From: Apis mellifera
Taxonomy: Eukaryota; Arthropoda; Insecta; Hymenoptera; Apidae
NCBI RefSeq assembly: GCF_003254395.2
Contig: NC_037643.1
Location: forward strand, 6,096,963 to 6,160,962
Reading direction: 5' to 3'
Length of the DNA: 64,000 nt
Part shown: positions 58,699 to 64,000 of the stretch, piece by piece
Position numbering within the stretch: the first letter of the stretch is position 1
How the letters are laid out: each line of letters starts with the position of its first letter
Program-made: the position numbers and the translations under genes
Notes under the pieces: model-generated
Seen by the model: the letters and a program-made list of their open reading frames with translations, nothing else
What the model was told of the DNA's origin: nothing
The model's database searches: none

Positions 58699-60960
58699 CC
58701 AACAGGGGCAATTTCCAATAGAGGGTTTGCGGAAAGTCGAAGTGCTCCCATTCTCGAAAGAATCGAAGAAGAAGAAGGAGGAAAGGAAATGAAATACTTG
58801 TATCTTGAATAACGTGTTTATTCGACTCGGTTGTATTTTGATTTTTTTCTTTTTTTCAAAATATATAAAGAATAGTATAAATTATTCTGATAATCGTTAT
58901 ACGTATTTTAAATATTTCAATGGTATTTCAATTTTGAATATTGCACCTAATAGATTATAGATTCGCTAATAGATATTTGGAACGATGTTTAATTATATAT
59001 ATGGATAAATGTGTATCGCGCATTGCGGTTAATTGAATCGTTTAACGATTCAATAAATGTTATCAATGATTTTCCAAAGACTCAAAGAATCGATATCCCA
59101 CCGTGTATAATTAAAATGTCTTTTAATCAAGAAAAAATCTCGAGCACGTTCTCAGCTATAAATACAAATAGGGCGGTGTTCAACACCCTTCTCCGATGGA
59201 TGAAAATAACCTTACTATAAAAAGTAACTTCTTATCCAACAAGCTGAAACCATTGATTAACAATTAGTTCCAAGTATAAAATAGCGATGACGAACATTTA
59301 TTTTATAAAAATCTTCCCAACAATCAACCAATCCACTCTCCTGCTACATTAAATCCCAAATTCCTCTTTCAAAACTTTTCAAACCTCCAAAGAAATATAT
59401 ATATATATATACACATCTCCTTCAGGGAAAAGCAAAAGATCATAAAAACGTGGATCCTTCTTCAGGGTTATCCCCATAAAATTTTATTCGACCTGCCTAC
59501 ACCGCACCTCCATTAGCCAGGTTCGCGCCCCCTGTACGCAGTGCACCCTTTCACGCTTTTCCCACCTGTCTCTGCAATACGAGGCACGAACAAAGGGATG
59601 GCCACCACCGAAGGGTGGCGTAGGTGGTCGCTATTTTTTCCCTTAAACCGTACATTGTACCATACATTGTATTCCCACATTACGGGATAATACGTGAAGG
59701 GAGAGTTCAACCCCTCTCTCCTCCTCTGTAATGCGTGTTTTAAAACGCGCGCCCTGTAAGAATGGAAGGAAAGGCTCGAGAGGGAGGAAACGGACAGGGC
59801 GAAGATGGGCTCTGGAAGGAAAGGGTGAGCTGGGATAGAAAGGGGCTGGATGTTAAGGGCGCGACCCGACCTGACTCTGAACCTTGTGCATCCCCTTTTG
59901 TGTCGTTGGGATGAAATACGGTGGTGGAGGTTCTGATAAGAGTCTATGGGTTTGTATAAGAGTAACATTGGTCGTTTGCGATTGATATTCTTGCGTTAGA
60001 TATTTTTAGGTATTTTTGTGAATAAAAAGCAATTGAGAATCTATTCTTGTCAATAATATAGTTTATCACGTATCAGTGAGTGATAGAAATATTACAAATA
60101 TTATAATGTTACATTATATGGTTTACAAATGTATCATCGCGTAATCGAGGAAGGTATAAATTGAAATGGATGATGTTTTCCAATAATTAATTCAGTAAAA
60201 ATATACGCGCGTTGAATAACGTTTATTTCTGGTATCGTATGTGCTATAATTGATACAGTGCTTTCAATTTCAACGAATCGATTGTTCATCGGGCTGTTTG
60301 ATGACCGTACGCAATGATACATTTCTTCGGATACTTTTTTAGCCTAAACTGGAGCATCAGCTGGAAATACGTACGTGGATTCTATTATTCGTGGATTCTC
60401 GTGTTCGAAGGGGGCTCGTTATTTTTGCGCATGTCGATAATGTCTGCGCATCGAGCAACTCGACACCACCCAAGTTTTCCATATAGTATATAACGCCTTT
60501 GTCTTGTAATGTCAAAGTTAAAATCCAATTGTAATCGAACATAATATATTATTGGAAAGAATGTTATATACATAGATTCTAGCGATAGTTTAAATGTCTG
60601 TAAAAGAAAGATGAGATAAGAATGAAATAATCGTGGAATAACATTTTTTCCTCGAAGCTTTCGAAAGAAAATAAAATATACACGTGTCTGATCAATCGTT
60701 AACTATTCTACTATATAAATATCCAATTAAATACTAATTATTCAACGTGCTCTATATATTCTAATCTGATAGATGACTATCTCTATTGGCTATTCGGTAA
60801 TTTATACATTTCATAAATTTTCAAAATTAATTTTTCAAACTCCAAATTCATCCTCCAAAAATAATCTAATTAATTCCTCAAGAACAAAGTCCCTATAATA
60901 TTATTTTATAATTATATATATTATCCACGATCCATAATCATTTCAAATCTTTGGATGCAG
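58699..60960. other. Non-coding stretch
   Basis: AT-rich DNA with a complex, GC-richer block at 59450-59940 whose minus strand is open for 151 codons. That reading lacks domains and splice framing. A TA run lies at 59398-59412. Nothing else is recognised. Confidence 0.5.
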
Positions 60961-61102
60961 GATCGGTGCAGCGGCCGAAAAGTGGCAAGTGGCGAAATTA
61001 CAAGCGATGAGAAGGGCCAGTTTGCAAGAAGGGGTGGCTCGAGAGGAGGGAAAGTTAGCGACACGTCCAAACTTATCTCCCCCTCTGTTTAATTTAACGT
61101 AG
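60961..61102 (+). other. Candidate terminal coding exon, low confidence
   Basis: After an acceptor-like TTTCAAATCTTTGGATGCAG (60941-60960) comes one base and 46 codons to TAG at 61100. The peptide has a helical, coding-like start (IGAAAEKWQVAKLQAMRRAS) and continues with LQEGVAREEGK and a Pro/Leu-rich tail. The contrast with the very AT-rich upstream sequence is sharp. No partner exon in phase 2 was found and I recognise no family, so this is an ORF worth testing rather than a gene call. Confidence 0.2.
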
Positions 61103-61202
61103 CTTCGAGTTAGCCGTTAACGCGGATCCGATGAAACTCGGCCGACAAGCGCAGTTTCCTGGACCATTCCATCTCTCCTTTCCACTTCCTCCTCCTCCTC
61201 TT

Positions 61203-61234
<32 letters not shown>

Positions 61235-64000
61235 ATCCTTGTCGTTGCCAACGATACGAGCTTCGCGAGTTGGTTCGCGTTACAGTAATGCGATACATCG
61301 CTGCAATATCCTATCCTGGAATACAACGTAAGGCAAGTCGTTTCGCGCCATTTACCCTCTAATTTGTAGCTGGTACGGCTCCGAGCGTGTCGACTCGAAA
61401 AAGGGGTCGAGCACGAAATTTAAATGGAAAGGTGTTCTTTTTTTTTTATTTAAGAAAGGAGATTTTTTTAATGCATTCGATAATATTGAAGAATTAATTG
61501 TGGAAGTGTAATAAATATTGGAGGAATTGGAGGTGGAATGAGTTAATTGTAAAGAAATTTGGTGTTAATAATAATATGCATTGAGATATATCGAGGGTTT
61601 TTTTTTTGTAATTTGGTAAAATAATGTATAAAGTTTTTAGATTTTCACGCTCTATTGCACTTTTATAAAATAATGTTTCCAAGGGGAATTATATGAAAAA
61701 ATGAATGTTTGAGAGTGGAAAAAATTAATCATCGAAAAATTATATTTGTACATATACATTTTTTTAAAATCTGGATTTTCATATAAGCTGATGTTCAAAT
61801 ACTCTCGTGACCTATATATATATATTTGAATCTAATTAAAGTTTCAAAATTTTCAAAAAGTTCTATTGTACGAAGAATTTAAGAAGGAAAAGAAACAAGT
61901 TAACAAATCAAATACATATATAATATGTTATAACATAAGCTTGTATAAATCTTCACATGATCTCTCAATGGCAATAGAGCTGGTCCATGGAGAATGCAAA
62001 AAAAGAAAAAAAAAAAAATCAGGAAAAAATTACGTAGATAAAAATTTTGATTGTACTCGAAATTTCTCAGAAGATGTATTCCATACGTGATACGACGAGG
62101 CGAATTTCCATATTCGCGTGCAAGCACGAACTTGCGTTTTGCGTCTGCATAAATTTATTTAAGGGGAAAGCGGCGTAGAATATTTGATACAAGGTATACA
62201 TGTTGCCATAATTACTAGTTCCGATCTCGGTTGATCGAGCCAGTTGTATCTTTCTCTTGTAATTTAACCGATAATATTAGTAAATATAACAAATTATAAA
62301 TTTTAAATAGGGCAATTTTATTAAAGTTTCATACAAATTTCTCAAACGTACTCGAATATTTTTATACAATAATAAAAATTCAATACAAAATTATCTGATT
62401 TCTCGATCCCATTTTCAGTGCATCATTCGCTATATATATTTCCTCCAATACCTTCCTCGCCCAATTTTACAATTTTCTGCGTTCAATTACACAGGTAAAG
62501 CATCCATTCCCATCGAGATACCCGAATAAAGGAAAGGGGATCGCTCGCCAGTCAACGATATCTGCAACGATCGAATAAAAAACCGACAAAATTTGCCTAG
62601 TAGAGAGAAAGAGAGAGGGGAAAAAAAGTATAAAAATGCTCTTTGAAGGCACGCGTACACGAACCAATGTTCCGCTGATTTCCGCATGGACTACGAAAAC
62701 ACGTCTCCTCGGCCTGCTACAACCGATTCCACTTGAACGATCGCCTGTGAACACCATACCGTGTCTGTACATCATTTCACTCGTGATTTTACAAACGTTG
62801 TGAACCTGTAGAATGGTTTAGAACGAGGGAAAGAGGGGAGGAAAAATTAAATAGAAAAAGGAGAAATCGCACAGGTAACTGATTCGCATTCCCGTGGAGG
62901 CAAATGGCGCCAAACCAACCCAGACTCCACGGATGAACGCGTTTTCCATCCATCCATTTTTCTTGTTTCCTCGAAACTTTCACGCTCGAGGATTTTATTT
63001 TAAATATATATATATATTTCGTGCACGAGAGGAAATACATCTCGATGGTCTTGGTTGAAGGTACGTGTAGGGAAATGTACGTAATGTTCTCTGCATACCG
63101 TTCCTCGATTAAATTAACGGATTATTTCATTCCAGGAGGATGGAACGATTCAGCGTGTAACGTTGGATAACGTTCTTGCGCGGGCCGAGGATCGCGTTTC
63201 GACGCTTCGTTATCGCGAATTCTCTCGGATCTCGATGTCCTCCATTGCTTAGGGGGGAGGAGAGGAGGGGGACACCTATTACCTGTTATTGTAATCGCGA
63301 TTTGCCGATCGTTGCCCCGCCACTCGGTGATTAAGTTAGAGAGGATTGATTCCTTTGTCGATGGATTCTATTGCTTGAGGTTTAATGATCAAAGCGGGGG
63401 CGGCTTTTCGTTTGGAAAACGCATTCCTGTTTGAGGTTGAGGTATATATACGTATATATATACATACATACACACGTCTTCATTGGGGAATGATCGAGTT
63501 ACGATTTAGTTAGCCGTTACGGATATTAAGCATCCTTCCATCGATCGATATCGGTGGAGATAATTTGATATCGTGGTAAGAATAATCAGAATTTCATTTA
63601 TAATTTGTAAAAATCATTTGCAGAACCACGTTCGTCCATATCCAAAGGGAAAAAGGAGGAGAAATGATTGTCAAGTAGCGGGGGTTCAAACAACTTGCGA
63701 GAAATATGTCGAGTGATGAAAGATTGTGCAAACTGGGCAAAGCATTTTAAGAAGACTTACTGTATCCGACTTACACGAGGATGGGAAAGGAGATGAAAGA
63801 GGTAGGAGGAGAGAGGGAGGGATTGGTTGGAGTAAAGCAGAAGTGGAAGGTCTTAAGAAAACTCGCAATATTTACCCAACGGAAATCAGGCACGACGTAA
63901 AAATACAAATCGCCCTAATCATTATTTACTTTACTTTACCGACCACCCCCAATCCGATCCCCGCCTCGACTTGCTTCCCCCGACGCGAAAAGGAAATTTT
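61103..64000. other. Non-coding stretch with CT repeat
   Basis: A CCT-then-TTC trinucleotide tract occupies about 61188-61231. AT-rich DNA follows to 62460, with a small complex patch at 62080-62260. Bases 62490-62960 and 63060-63420 are moderately complex and CpG-rich. A TA/TACA run lies at 63444-63475. A possible recursive splice site lies at 62492-62500. No gene is supported up to the window end. Confidence 0.5.
61188..61231. repeat. Compound (CCT)n(TTC)n microsatellite
   Basis: Four to five CCT triplets run directly into about ten TTC triplets. This creates leucine-like or lysine-like repeats in translation that are not proteins. Confidence 0.95.

Noticed and set aside
59513..59968. 151-codon minus-strand frame
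   Set aside because: Residue composition follows the local purine tracts; no splice framing or recognisable domain.

Overview
The window is eukaryotic nuclear DNA, most likely from a hymenopteran insect and probably a bee. It is AT-rich, CpG is plentiful rather than depleted, and short GC-rich islands interrupt long AT-rich stretches. Dinucleotide and trinucleotide microsatellites are frequent and recognisable transposons are almost absent. There is no bacterial gene organisation. The species inference comes from composition only, because no gene here could be matched to a known one.

The window is almost entirely non-coding, either intronic or intergenic. The one coding feature that stands out is a short exon on the minus strand at 9121-9247. 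It carries a start codon in good context, 36 complete codons that form a textbook secretory signal peptide, a pyrimidine-ended 3' splice site and a perfect GTAAGT donor. It looks like the first coding exon of a secreted or membrane protein whose other exons lie across large introns. The next coding exon would lie at lower coordinates and the promoter or 5' UTR exons at higher coordinates; neither is identified with confidence. Several other short open frames bounded by plausible splice signals (19821-19941 +, 33675-33842 -, 52763-52900 +, 54887-54945 -, 58589-58698 +, 60961-61102 +) are low-confidence exon candidates. Both minus-strand candidates would meet an in-frame stop if joined directly to the 9121-9247 exon, so they could only be 5' UTR pieces of that gene.

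Layout: 1-3.9 kb is mixed purine/pyrimidine tracts and AT-rich DNA. A duplication lies at 3.96-4.28 kb and a small GC-rich island at 4.62-4.89 kb. A strongly purine-biased segment runs 6.28-6.88 kb. A four-copy tandem repeat of about 280 bp occupies 7.0-8.1 kb, followed by the signal-peptide exon at 9.1-9.25 kb. GC-rich islands sit near 9.5-10.2, 14.1-14.3, 15.8-16.4, 21.2-21.8, 28.4-28.7, 42.4-42.9, 47.7-47.95 and 55.5-56.1 kb. A three-copy repeat of about 225 bp lies at 27.7-28.35 kb. A degenerate 60-bp minisatellite at 29.9-30.1 kb is followed by an unusual family of conserved direct and inverted blocks at 30.35-30.93 kb. A five-copy repeat of roughly 110 bp occupies 41.0-41.55 kb. A separated pair of repeats lies at 43.2 and 44.1 kb. 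A 1.7-kb satellite-like array with nested periodicity occupies 48.0-49.7 kb. The rest is single-copy AT-rich DNA with scattered more complex islands that may be conserved regulatory elements.

No multi-gene system, CRISPR array, rRNA or tRNA was seen. The most unusual structures are the nested satellite at 48.0-49.7 kb, the block family at 30.35-30.93 kb, and a set of perfect palindromes (10782-10808, 25470-25500, 45148-45167).
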